The translations under genes were made by a program, and so were the position numbers. Positions 25,742 through 36,900 of a DNA stretch of 64,000 nucleotides are shown in pieces (the first letter of the stretch is position 1; each line of letters begins with the position of its first letter). This stretch comes from CAIYZT01 sp031385445 (GTDB lineage Bacteria > Pseudomonadota > Alphaproteobacteria > Rhodobacterales > Rhodobacteraceae): the NCBI GenBank assembly GCA_031385445.1, contig JANNBM010000029.1:43422-107421 (forward strand). The letters run 5' to 3'. Under the pieces are notes generated by a model. It was not told the origin of the DNA, searched no databases, and worked only from the letters and a program-made list of their open reading frames with translations.

Positions 25742-27610
25742 CTACGGACGCAGAACAACCGAGCTGAGCGCCGCCTCAAACCTTTTGGTGAAACCCACCG
25801 CATCCCCTAGACTGCGGCCCCAGGCGCCGCCCGCCAGATGCGCCTTCAGATCGGCATGCAGGCCGGGGTTTGTTGCAATCTCAACGGCCATAGTCCTGTA
25901 ATCCTCAGGAGAAATCGTCACGCAATGTGGCAAACCAACGGCATGCAGCAGACTGGCCGCCATGCGCGAACTGAATGCCTGCCCCATCAGCGTGACAATC
26001 GGCAGCCCCATCCGCAGCGCGTCCGACGCGATGGTGCCCGCGTTGTAGGGGCTGGTATCAAGGAACAGATCGGCGAGCGCCAGCCGCGCGCGGTACCGGT
26101 CGGGGTCGACCCGGGCAGCAAAGATCAGCCGCTCTGGCGCGAGCCCCGCCGCCGCCCAGCTTTGCATCGAAGAAGCCCGCGCTTCGGGATTGTCGTTGAT
26201 CAGCCACAAAACCGACCCCGGCACCGCGCGGACGATGTCAGTCCAGGATGCGAACATCCCTTGGGTGATCTTGTAGGCATGCGAGATGCAGCAAAACACA
26301 AAGGCGTCCTGCGGCAGGCCCTCTTGTGCGCGGCTGACCGGCACGGCGCGCGGCGGCGTGCTGTCATTGGCCTGATAGCAGCCCTCGATTCGCAGGGGCT
26401 TCAACCCGTAGGCGGCGTCATGTTCAGGCGGAATCGTGATCGCGTCGCACAAGAGATAGTCAAGCTCGGGCAAGGGCACCGGGCCGATGTAACCCAGATA
26501 GGTGGCCTGCACCGGCGCCGGTTTCCAGCGCAGAATTTCCAGCCGTGCCCCCTTGGTCAGCCCATTCAGATCGATCAGGCAATCGATTTCATCGGCGCGG
26601 ATGCGCTGCGCCGCCTCGGCGTCGGTCAGGGCCGAAATCGGAACGAAATGGTCGAACGCCGCGATGACCCTTTGCCGGATGTCGCTGCCATCTTCGGGCG
26701 AGGCGCAATAGCCGTAAACCTCGAACGCGCTGCGGTCGTGACGTTCCAGCAGCTCGGCGATCAGAAAGCTCATCGCGTGGCGGCAGAAATCAGTCGAAAG
26801 ATAGCCGATGCGGAGGCGCGCATGGGCATAGCCCTGCGGCGGAGCAAGCGGCGGGCCGGGCAGCGGCACCTTGCGCGCGATCCAGTCAGCGCAAGCGGCG
26901 GCCTGATCGGCAGGATCGTCAAACAGCGCCAGAGCGGCCAAAGGCCCGCAATGCAAAGCCGCCTGCGCGCGGGGTATCTGCGAGACGCCAAGGTCCGTCG
27001 GGGGCCAAGCCATCATCCTTTGCCGCAGATGCACCACGTGCTGCTGAACGTCCGGCTGGTCGGCGGAAATCAGCAGCGAAGCGTGTAATTCTTGCGCAGC
27101 GGGCCCAAGTTGGCCCTGCCCCTCAAGTACGCGGCCCAACTGATTGTGCAGAATTTGACGCATCGCAGGCGGCGGCAAGGCGGCGCGCCAAGCGGCAAGG
27201 GCCGCGTCGATCTGCCCATCCGCCTCCAAGGCCGTGCCCAGATTGATGGCGGCTTCGGTCAAATCCGGCTTCACGCACAGCGCGGCGCGGTACGCCTCTG
27301 CCGCACCGCGCGGATTGCCCATGCGCCCGCGCAAAACCCCCAGATTGAACCATGCCGCACAGGCCCCCGGATCGCCGCTTTTCGCGGCAAGCCACAACTC
27401 ATAAAGCAAAATCGCATCGTTCGGCGCGGTCAGCGCGGCGCGCTCGGCATGGCCAACAAGGCGCATCAGATCAAGGCCCCCGACCGAACGGCCAAGATGC
27501 GCCAGCAGGCCCGGCGGTGTCGCAGGCAGGCCCCCCGGCTGATCCAAAAAGGCCGTCACATCAGCCTGATCGCCCGGAAGCGTGAACGAAAGCGAGAAGG
27601 GAACGGACAT
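25742..27610 (-). CDS. TPR-containing GT41 glycosyltransferase (O-GlcNAc transferase/SPINDLY type)
   Basis: 622 residues. Residues about 85-200 contain TPR-like helix pairs (AWFNLGVLRGRMGNPRGAAEAY, AINLGTALEADGQ); residues about 260-620 are the GT41 catalytic region. The family's active-site His is retained in GYLSTDFCRHAMSF (His278), the nucleotide-site Lys in CCISHAYKI (Lys447), and the ADLFLDTSPYNAGTIASDAL block, which binds the donor sugar, is intact. Cytoplasmic GT41 enzymes add GlcNAc or another hexose to Ser/Thr (or Asn). ATG 27610 has AGGAG six bases upstream. It is divergent from, and only 296 bases away from, a giant Thr/Ser-rich repeat protein, its most obvious candidate acceptor (inference). 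Confidence 0.9.
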   Translation of the reverse strand: MSVPFSLSFTLPGDQADVTAFLDQPGGLPATPPGLLAHLGRSVGGLDLMRLVGHAERAALTAPNDAILLYELWLAAKSGDPGACAAWFNLGVLRGRMGNPRGAAEAYRAALCVKPDLTEAAINLGTALEADGQIDAALAAWRAALPPPAMRQILHNQLGRVLEGQGQLGPAAQELHASLLISADQPDVQQHVVHLRQRMMAWPPTDLGVSQIPRAQAALHCGPLAALALFDDPADQAAACADWIARKVPLPGPPLAPPQGYAHARLRIGYLSTDFCRHAMSFLIAELLERHDRSAFEVYGYCASPEDGSDIRQRVIAAFDHFVPISALTDAEAAQRIRADEIDCLIDLNGLTKGARLEILRWKPAPVQATYLGYIGPVPLPELDYLLCDAITIPPEHDAAYGLKPLRIEGCYQANDSTPPRAVPVSRAQEGLPQDAFVFCCISHAYKITQGMFASWTDIVRAVPGSVLWLINDNPEARASSMQSWAAAGLAPERLIFAARVDPDRYRARLALADLFLDTSPYNAGTIASDALRMGLPIVTLMGQAFSSRMAASLLHAVGLPHCVTISPEDYRTMAVEIATNPGLHADLKAHLAGGAWGRSLGDAVGFTKRFEAALSSVVLRP

Positions 27611-27906
27611 AGGATTCTCCTGAAAGACGCTTCGGCAATTGCACGGAAAAATCGTGAACAAAGAATGAACATTTGCCACCAATCGCAAATAATTATCCTT
27701 GCGCCAGACCGCGTTCAATTGACTAAAACTCGATGCAGTTTGTTCGCTCGTTGCCGCCGAAACAGGCCCTTTGAAAGCCGGTCTTCACGCTTTCCTAAGC
27801 AAGACCTGAAACCTTTATCCCTGATTGATTGGCCTGAATGGCCCTTAACCGCCCTGTCCTGCCCACCGCCGGCGGACCAGAGCTTCACAAAGATTCGGAG
27901 TCATCG
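27611..27906. other. divergent intergenic region, GT41 gene / giant repeat gene
   Basis: No gene is supported. The stretch is noticeably richer in A+T than its surroundings (for example CAAATAATTATCC near 27687-27699) and must hold the promoters of both divergent genes. I see no convincing -35/-10 pair or operator palindrome. The giant gene has an CGGAG ribosome site six bases before its ATG. Confidence 0.5.
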
Positions 27907-30900
27907 ATGTCCACGATTTCAACCCTTACGACCGCTCAAATCGCCGCGCTTAGCACCGCAGCCATTGCAGGTTTGACGACGGCCGAAGTGCGATCGATGA
28001 CGACGGCGCAAATTCCCGCGCTGACGGCGGATCAGATTGCGGCGATGACGACGGCCCAGATGGCGGTTCTGACCTCTGAGCAGATGGCGGCTTTGACGAC
28101 TGAACAGATGGGCGCTTTGGAAACCGCGCAGGTGGCGGCGCTGTCGACGGCGGCGCTGAAGGGGCTTGAAACGGCGGATATCGTGGCGCTCAGCACGGCG
28201 CAGGTGGCGGTTCTGGGTTCGGCACAGCTTGCGGCGATCAGCACGACCTCGCTGGCAAAGATGCAAACCCGCGATATTGCGGCCCTGTCCACCTCGGCGA
28301 TTACCGGCTTGACGGCGGCGCAGGCGGCCGCGCTGACCACGGCGCAGGTGGCGGCCATGACCAACGCGCAGGTCACGGCGCTGTCAACGGGCGCTTTGTC
28401 AAAACTCGGCAGCGCCAGCATTGGCGCGATGTCCACTGCGCAGATTGCCGCGCTGAGCACGGGACAAGCGGCGGCGCTCACCTCGGCGCAGATCGCCGGG
28501 CTGACCACGGCGCATGTGGCGGCGCTGTCGACTGCGCAGGTTGATGCCTTGTCTTCGGCCGCGCTGAAAGGTCTTGAAACCGCCGATGCCGTGGCATTGA
28601 CCACGGCGCAGGTGGCCGTTTTGTCCAGCGATCAGGTGGCGGCGCTGTCCACTGCGGCGATCTCCAAGCTGGAAACCGCTGATCTGGCCGCAATCACGAC
28701 CGCGGCAATCAAGGGGCTGACCACGTCGCAGGCCGCTGCCCTGACCGCGGGCCAAGTGGCCGCGCTGACAACATCGCAGGTCGCGGCGCTGACCACTGCC
28801 GATATCTCAAAGCTGAGCACGGCCGGTATTTCCGCGATGGCGACGTCGCAGATCGCCGCCTTGTCGAGCGGGCAGATTGCCGCTTTGACCTCGGCGCAGG
28901 TGGCCGCCTTGACCACGGTGCAGGTGGTGGCGCTGAGCACCGCGCAGGTGGCCGCGCTGTCCACGGGCGCGCTGAAGGGGTTGGAAACGGCCGATGTTGC
29001 CGCGCTGACCACCGCGCAGGCGGCGGTCATTACAAGTGCGCAGTTGGCCGCGCTTGGCACCGCTGCCATTGCCAGGATTGAAACGGCCGATCTGGCGGCG
29101 ATGACCACGACCGCCCTTTCCGGGCTCACCTCGGCGCAGTCTGCCGCGCTGACCTCGGCGCAGCTTGCCGCCCTTTCCACGGCACAGCTTCGCGCGCTGA
29201 ACGCCACGGCTTTTGGCAATATCGACGGCGCTGATCTTGCTGCGCTGTCCACAGCGCAGGTTGCAGCGTTGCAAAGCACGCAGATCGCCGCGCTTGATTC
29301 CGCGCAGATCCTGGCGCTGTCCACGGCGCAAATTGCCGCCATGACCACGGCGCAGGTTTCGGCCCTGTCCACCGACGGTATCCGCGGGCTGGAAACGGCG
29401 GATGTGGTGGCCCTGACCACGGCGCAGGTGGCGGTTTTGACCAGCACTCAGCTGGCCGCAATCAGCACCGCCGCGATGGCAAAGATGGAAACGGCTGATC
29501 TTGCCGCCCTGTCCACCACGGCCGTCAAGGGGCTGAGCGCGCCGCAGATCACCGCGATGACAGGGGCGCAGCTGGCTTCGTTGACCACCGCACAGATGGC
29601 CGCGTTGACCACCACCGCCGTCGCTGCGATTGATGGCGCGGACTTTGGCGCGTTGAACACCGCGCAGGTGGCCGCCTTGACCACGGCGCAGGTCGCGGCT
29701 TTGGGCTCGGCGCAGGTGGCCGGACTGAGCACCGCGCATATCGCCGCGATGTCCACGGCGCAGATTTCGGTTTTGTCCGCCATTGGCCTCAAAGGGCTTG
29801 AAACCGCCGACATTGTGGCCCTGTCCACGGCGCAGGCGGCGGTTCTGGGCTCGGCGCAGATTGCGGCGCTGACCACGGCTGCGATTTCCAAACTGGAAAC
29901 CGCCGATCTGGCCGCGCTGAACACTGCCGCGATTTCGGGCATCACCTCGGGGCAGGCAGGCGCCTTGACCTCGGCACAGATTGGCGCGCTGAGCACCGGG
30001 CAACTGGCTGCGCTGACCACCTCGGCGGTGGCGGCACTGGATGCCGCCGATATCGCCGCGATGACCACGGCGCAGATTTCCTCGCTGTCCTCCGCCCAGA
30101 TGGCGGCGCTGACCTCGGCGCAGGTGGGCGGTCTGACCACGGCGCAGATTGCGGCGCTGACCACGGCGCAGATCCTGGGTCTGACCACGGCGCAGATTGC
30201 CGGGGTTGGCACGGCTTCGGTTGCGGCGATGGGAACGGGGCAGATTATTGCGCTGAGCACCGGGCAGATCGGCGCGCTGTCGTCCACGCAGATCGCGGCT
30301 TTGACCACCGGGCAAGTGGCGGCTTTGACCACTGCGCAGGTGGCCAAACTGTCAACTGCCGCGCTGCGCGGCCTTGAAACCGCGGATATCGTGGCCCTGA
30401 CCACGGCGCAGGCCGCCGTCTTGTCCTCGGCCCAGATCGCGGCAATTTCGACCGCCTCGATTGCGGCAATGGAAACGGGCGATGTGGCCGTGCTCAGCAC
30501 CGCCGCCGTGCTTGGCCTGACGACCGCGCAGGTCGGCGCGCTGGCTTCGGCGCAGGTGGCCGCGCTGACGACAGCGCAGCTGACCAGCTTGTCCACCGCG
30601 CAGGTGTCCAAAATTTCCACGGCAGGCATGGGCGCGCTTTCCTCTGCGCAAACTGCCGCACTGACCACGGCGCAGGTGATCGCGCTTTCAACGGCGCAGG
30701 TGGCGGCTTTGTCGACCACGGCGATTTCGGGCATGACCACGACCCAGCTGGCCGCTTTGTCCAGCGCGCAATTCGCCGCGCTGACGAGCGCGCAGGTGGC
30801 CGCGATGACCACGGTGCAGCTGGTGTCGATGTCGCCAGCGCAGATTGCCCGGCTTGACACCGCCGATGTGGCCGCCCTCGCCACGGCGCAGATCGCCGCC

Positions 30901-33900
30901 ATGTCCACTGCGCAGCTTGCGGCCTTTTCGGCCGTGCAGATCACCGCGATGACCACGGGCCAGATCGCCGCCATGACCACCGCGCAGATCGCCAGCCTGT
31001 CCAGCCTGGCCATCACCGCGCTTGAAACCGCCGATATCGTGGCCCTGACCACGGCGCAGGCCGCCGCGCTCAGCTCAACGCAGATCCTTGCCTTTGGCGC
31101 TGATGATATCGCGGCCCTGCAAACGGCCGATCTTGCCGCCATCGGAACGGCGGCATTGCGCGCCATGACCACGGCGCAGATTCAGGCGCTGGGGTCTGCC
31201 CAGATCGCGGCGCTGACCTCGGCGCAGGTTGCCGCGCTTGGCACGGCGCAGATTGCGGTTTTGTCGGCAGCCGGCCTTGCCGCAATAAGCACCGCAAACA
31301 TCGCCGCGATGAGCGCGGCGCAGGTGGCGGTGCTGTCCTCGGCGCAACTTGCCGCACTCACAACGGCGCAGGTGGCCGGTTTGACCACGGCGCAGGTTAT
31401 GGCGCTGACGACGGGCGCGCTCACCGGGCTGGAAACGGCGGATGCGGTGGCGCTGACCACCGCGCAGGCCGCCGTGCTCAGCTCGGCGCAGCTGACCGCG
31501 CTTGGCACCACGGCGCTTGGTGCGCTGGAAACGGCGGATATTGCGGCGCTTGGCACCGCGGCGCTCAAGGGCCTGACAACGGCGCAGATCGCCGCGATGG
31601 GCTCGGCCCAGATTGCCGCTTTGACCACGGCCCAGCTTTTGGCGCTGACTTCGGTTCAGGTGGGCAAGATCACGACCGCCGGAGTCAGCGCGATGTCGAC
31701 CGCGCAGATCACCGCATTTTCGTCGGTGCAGGTGGCCGCGCTGTCTTCGGCGCAGATTGGGGCGCTGACCACCGCACAAACCGCCGCGCTGACCACCGGG
31801 CAGATCGCCGCGATCAGCACGGCGGCAATTGCCGGTCTTGGCACCGCCGATGCCGTTGCCCTGACCACCGCGCAGGCCGCCGTTCTGAGCGCGGCGCAGA
31901 TCGCAGCGCTCGGCACCGCCGCCGTCGCCACCTTGCAAACCGCCGATCTCGCCGCGATGACGACCGCCGCCGTGCGCGGCCTGACCACGTCGCAAGTGGC
32001 CGCCCTCGGCTCGGCGCAGATCGCTGGCTTGACCTCAGCGCAGGTTGGCGCGCTCAGCACCGCGCAGGTCACAAACCTTGCCACCGCCGGGATCGCCGCC
32101 ATGACCACCGCGCAGGTGGCCGCGTTCAGCACCGCACAAATGGCGGCCCTCGGCTCGGCGCAGATCGCGGCGCTGACCACCGCGCAGATCGCGGCCCTGA
32201 CCACCGCGCAGGTGGCCGGGCTAACGACGACCGCCTTTGCCGGACTTGAAACCGCCGACATCGTGTCGCTGACCACCGCGCAGGCGGCGGTTCTGACATC
32301 TGGCCAAATCGCCGCGCTTGGGACCGCATCCATCGCTGCGATGGAAATTGGCGATCTTGCGGCGCTCAGCAGCTCTGCCATTCGCGGGCTGACCTCGGCC
32401 CAGGCCCGCGCGTTGAGTGGCGGGCAGGTGCAGGCGCTGACCACGGCGCAGGTTGCCGCATTGTCCACAGGGGCCATCGCCGCGCTGGACGCTGGGGATC
32501 TTGCGGGCATGTCGACGGCGCAATTGGCCGCCGTTACCTCGGCGCAGGCCGCTGCCTTGGGCAGCGCGCAAATCGCCGCGCTGAGCACGGCACAGATTGC
32601 GGATCTGACAACCGCACAGATCGCGGCGCTGACGGCGCTTGCCGTCAGCGGACTGACCAGCGCCGACATCGAAGCGCTGACCACGGCGCAGGCCGCCGTT
32701 CTGACCTCGGCGCAACTTGCCGCACTGGGCACCGCGGCCATTGCCGCGCTTGAAACCGCCGATATTGCCGTGATCGGCACGGGCGCCCTGCGCGGGCTCA
32801 GTTCCGCGCAGCTGGCGGTTCTGGGAACGGCGCAATTAAGCGCGCTGTCCACTGCACAGATTTCTGCGTTGGCCGCTGGTTCAGTCACGGGTATCTCCAC
32901 CGCAGGGGTTGCCGCGCTTGGCACCGATCAGATGTTGGCCCTGACGACGGCCCAGATCACCGCGCTGACCAGCGCGCAGATCGCCGCCCTGACGACGGCG
33001 CAAGTCGCGGCTTTGGGAACAGCGCAGATCGCGGCCATCGCCGCCGCTTCCCTTGCAGGATTGGAGACGGCAGATGCCAGGGCGCTGACCACGGCGCAGG
33101 CCGCCGCGCTCGGCTCGGCCCAGATCGCCAGCCTTGGCACGGGTGCCATCGCGGCGCTGGAAACCGCCGATATTGCGGCGGTCACCACTGCCGCGCTGCA
33201 AGGGCTGTCGACGACCCAGGTGGCCGCGCTTGAAACCGCCCAGATCGCCGCGCTGACGACGGCGCAGCTGGCGGCGCTTGGAACGGCGCAAATCGCCGCA
33301 CTGACGCCTGCGGCAATTGGCGCGCTGACAACCACACAGGCGCAGGCGCTGGGCACGGCGCAGATGGCCGCGCTCAGTACGGACCAGATCGAAGCGTTGA
33401 GCACGGCGCAGATCACCGCCCTGTCCACCGCGCAGATCGCCGCCATCAGCAGCGCAGCGCTGGGCGGCCTTGAAACCGCAGATCTGCAAGCCCTGTCCAC
33501 CGCGCAGGCGGCAGCCCTTGGATCGGCCCAGATTGCCGCCATTGCCGCCTCAACGCTTGCGGCCATTCAAACCGCAGATCTGGCGGCCTTAACCACATCG
33601 GCCGTGCGCGGCCTGACCACGGATCAGATTTCGGCCCTTGGGTCGGATCAGATCAGCGCTTTGACCACGGCGCAGCTGGCCGTGCTGACCGCCGCGCAGA
33701 TCAGCGCGATTGACGCTGCAGATCTTGCGCCTTTGTCCACGGCCAAGATTGCCGGGCTGACCACGGCGCAGGTGGCCGGTTTGACCGCCGATCAGATCGC
33801 CACTTTGACCACCGCGCAAATCGCCGCGCTGACCACGGCGCAGGTGGCCGCGATCAGCAGCACGGCGATTTCCGGGCTCGAAGGCGCCGATCTGGCCGCC

Positions 33901-36900
33901 ATGACCACCGCGCAGGCCGCCGTTTTGTCCTCGGCTCAGATTGCGGCGATCGGCGCGGCCAATTTTGCCGACATTGAAACCGCCGATCTGGCCGCGCTAA
34001 GCACCAGCGCCCTGCAAGGCATGACCACCGATCAGCTGAGCGGACTAAGTTCTGCGCAGGTCGCAAGCCTGACCACCGGGCAAATCCGGTCGCTGAGCAC
34101 GGCGCAGATCCGGGTGCTGGAAGCCGAAGATATCGCAGCGCTTTCCACCGCGCAAATCGCCGCCCTGACCACTGCGCAGGCGATTGTCATGACCTCGGCG
34201 CAGATCGAAGCGATGAGTTCGGGGCAAATCGCCGCCCTGTCCACGGCGCAAATCGCGGCCCTGACCACCGCCGCCATCGCGGGCATCGAAGCGGCGGATA
34301 TTCCAGCCATCACCACCGCGCAGGCCGCCGTTTTGACCAGCGCTCAGGTGTCAGCGCTGACCACGGACGCCGTGGCGGCGATTCAAGCGTCCGACCTTGC
34401 CGCGTTCAGCACCGGCGCCATTCGCGGCTTGTCCACCGATCAGATCGGCGTTTTGGCATCAGGCCAGCTCGCAGCCATGACCACGGCCCAGATCACGGCG
34501 CTGACGAGTGCGCAAATCAGCAGCATTTCAACCGAGGCCATCGCGGGCATGGGCACGGCGCAGGTCGCGGCGCTGTCAACGGTGCAGGTTGCGGTGCTGT
34601 CGAGCGATCAAATCTCGGCCCTCACCACGGACGGAATTGCGGCATTGTCCACCGCGCAACTGGCCAAACTGACCACGGCGCAGACGGCCGCGCTCAGCTC
34701 GGTGCAGGTCGCGGCGTTGACGACAGCCCAAATTGCGGCGCTGAGCACCGGCCAACTTGCCAGCTTCGCAACCGAGGATATTGCCAGCCTGACCACGGCG
34801 CAAATCGCCGCGCTGACCACCAAACAGATCTCGACCCTGACCACGGCCCAGATCGCCGCGCTGGAGACGGCGGATGTGGCGGCGCTGACCACCGGGCAGA
34901 TTGGCAAACTGACCACGGCGCAGATTGCGGCGCTGGGGTCGGATCAGGTTGCGGCCTTGCAAACGGCGCAGCTTGCCGCGCTGACCACGGCGCAGATCGT
35001 CGCGCTGGACACTGGTGATGTCACCGCAATGACCACCGCGCAGGTTTCCGCGCTCAGCACCGCGCAGATCGTGGCGATGACCACAGCGCAAATCGCCGCC
35101 TTGGGCACCGATGATCTGGCCGCAATGACGACCGCGCAGACCTTCGTTCTGACATCGGGTCAAATCGGCGCCCTGTCGACCAGCCAGATTGCCGCCTTGA
35201 CCAGCGCGCAGCTTGCCGCGTTCAGCACATCGCAGATCAGCCGCTTTGGCACCGATGATATTGCCGCCTTGACCAGCGCGCAGTTGACCGCGCTTGGCAC
35301 GGCGCAAATCGCCGCCCTGTCGACGGCCCAGATCGCGGCCCTTTCGACCGACCAGATGGACGATTTGACCACTGCCCAGATCGCCAGGCTGACGACGGCG
35401 CAAATCGTCGCCCTGTCAAGTGATCAGATCGCGGCCCTCGGCACGGCGCAGCTTGCCGCTTTGACCACGGCGCAGATCGCAAAACTGGCGGCCGAAGACA
35501 TCGCTGCCCTGTCGAGCGAGCGGATTTCGGCGCTGACGACGGCCCAGATCGGCGCCCTCGGCTCCGCTCAGGTGGCGGCTTTGGGAACCGATCAGATGGC
35601 CGCGTTCAGCACAGCGCAAATCGCCAACCTCAGCGCGCTCAGCCTTGTGGGCCTGGAAGCGGCCGATCTGGCGGCGATCAGCGCGGAGCAGGCGGCGGCG
35701 CTGTCCTCTGCCCAAATCGCCGCGATCAGCACGGCTGCTCTCCCTGCGATGGAGATCGAAGATCTGGCCGCGCTGACTACGGCGGCGCTGCGCGGTCTGA
35801 CCAGCGCGCAGATCATTGCGCTGGGAAGCGATCAGATTGCGGGCCTGACGGCGGAACAGATCGCCTCGCTGAGCACGGCGCAGATCGCGAAAATCGAAAC
35901 CGCCGATGTCGAAGCGATGACCACCGATCAGATCGCCGCGCTGACCACGGCGCAGGTGGCGGCGCTGACAAGCGGGCAGATCGAAGCCCTTGGCACCGCA
36001 CAAATCGCGGCGGTTACCGTGCAGCAAATTGCCCGGCTGACCACGGCACAGATTACCGCGCTCAGCACCGATCAGATCGTGGTTTTGTCGGCAGACCAGC
36101 TTGCGGCGCTGACCCAAACCCAGATCGCGGCTTTGGGGACCGACGATGCCGCTGCCCTCAGCGTGGATCAGGTGTCCGGTCTGGCGACATCGCAGCTCGT
36201 CCGGTTCTCCGGCGCGCAGATTGCCGCCTTTGGCACCGCGCAGGTGGCCGGGCTGAGCGCGGATCAGTTGGTCGCGCTGACCTCGGCCCAGATCATCGCC
36301 CTGACAACCGCGCAATTTTCGGCACTTGGCGTTGATCAGGTGGCAGCTCTGTCCACCGCGCAGATCATCCGGATTGAGACGGCCGATCTTGCGGCGCTAT
36401 CAACCGATCAGATTGCCGCCATGACCACGGCGCAAATCGCGGCCCTCGGCTCGGCCCAGATCACGGGTCTGTCGACGGATCAGATCGCCGGTTTGACCGT
36501 GGATCAGATCGGTGCGATGACCACCTCCGCCGTCGCAGGTCTTGGCACCGACGACGTCGCGGCGCTGAGCAGCGATCAGACGGGCGCACTGGGATCGGCG
36601 CAGATCACGGCCCTCGGCTCGGCCGGTCTGGCCGCAATGGAAACCGCCGATTTCGCGGCTTTGACCACAAGCGCGCTGCAGGGGATGACCTCGGCGCAGG
36701 TCATCGGTCTGACCAGCGCGCAGGTGGCCGCCCTGACCGGCGAGCAGCTGTCAGCGCTGACCACCGCGCAGATCACGCAACTGGAAACCGCGGATGTGGC
36801 CGCGCTTTCGACCGATCAGATCGGTGCGATGTCGACACAGCAGGTTGCTGTTCTGTCTTCGGCGCAGATTGCGGCCTTTGGCACCGGCCAGGTGGCCGGA

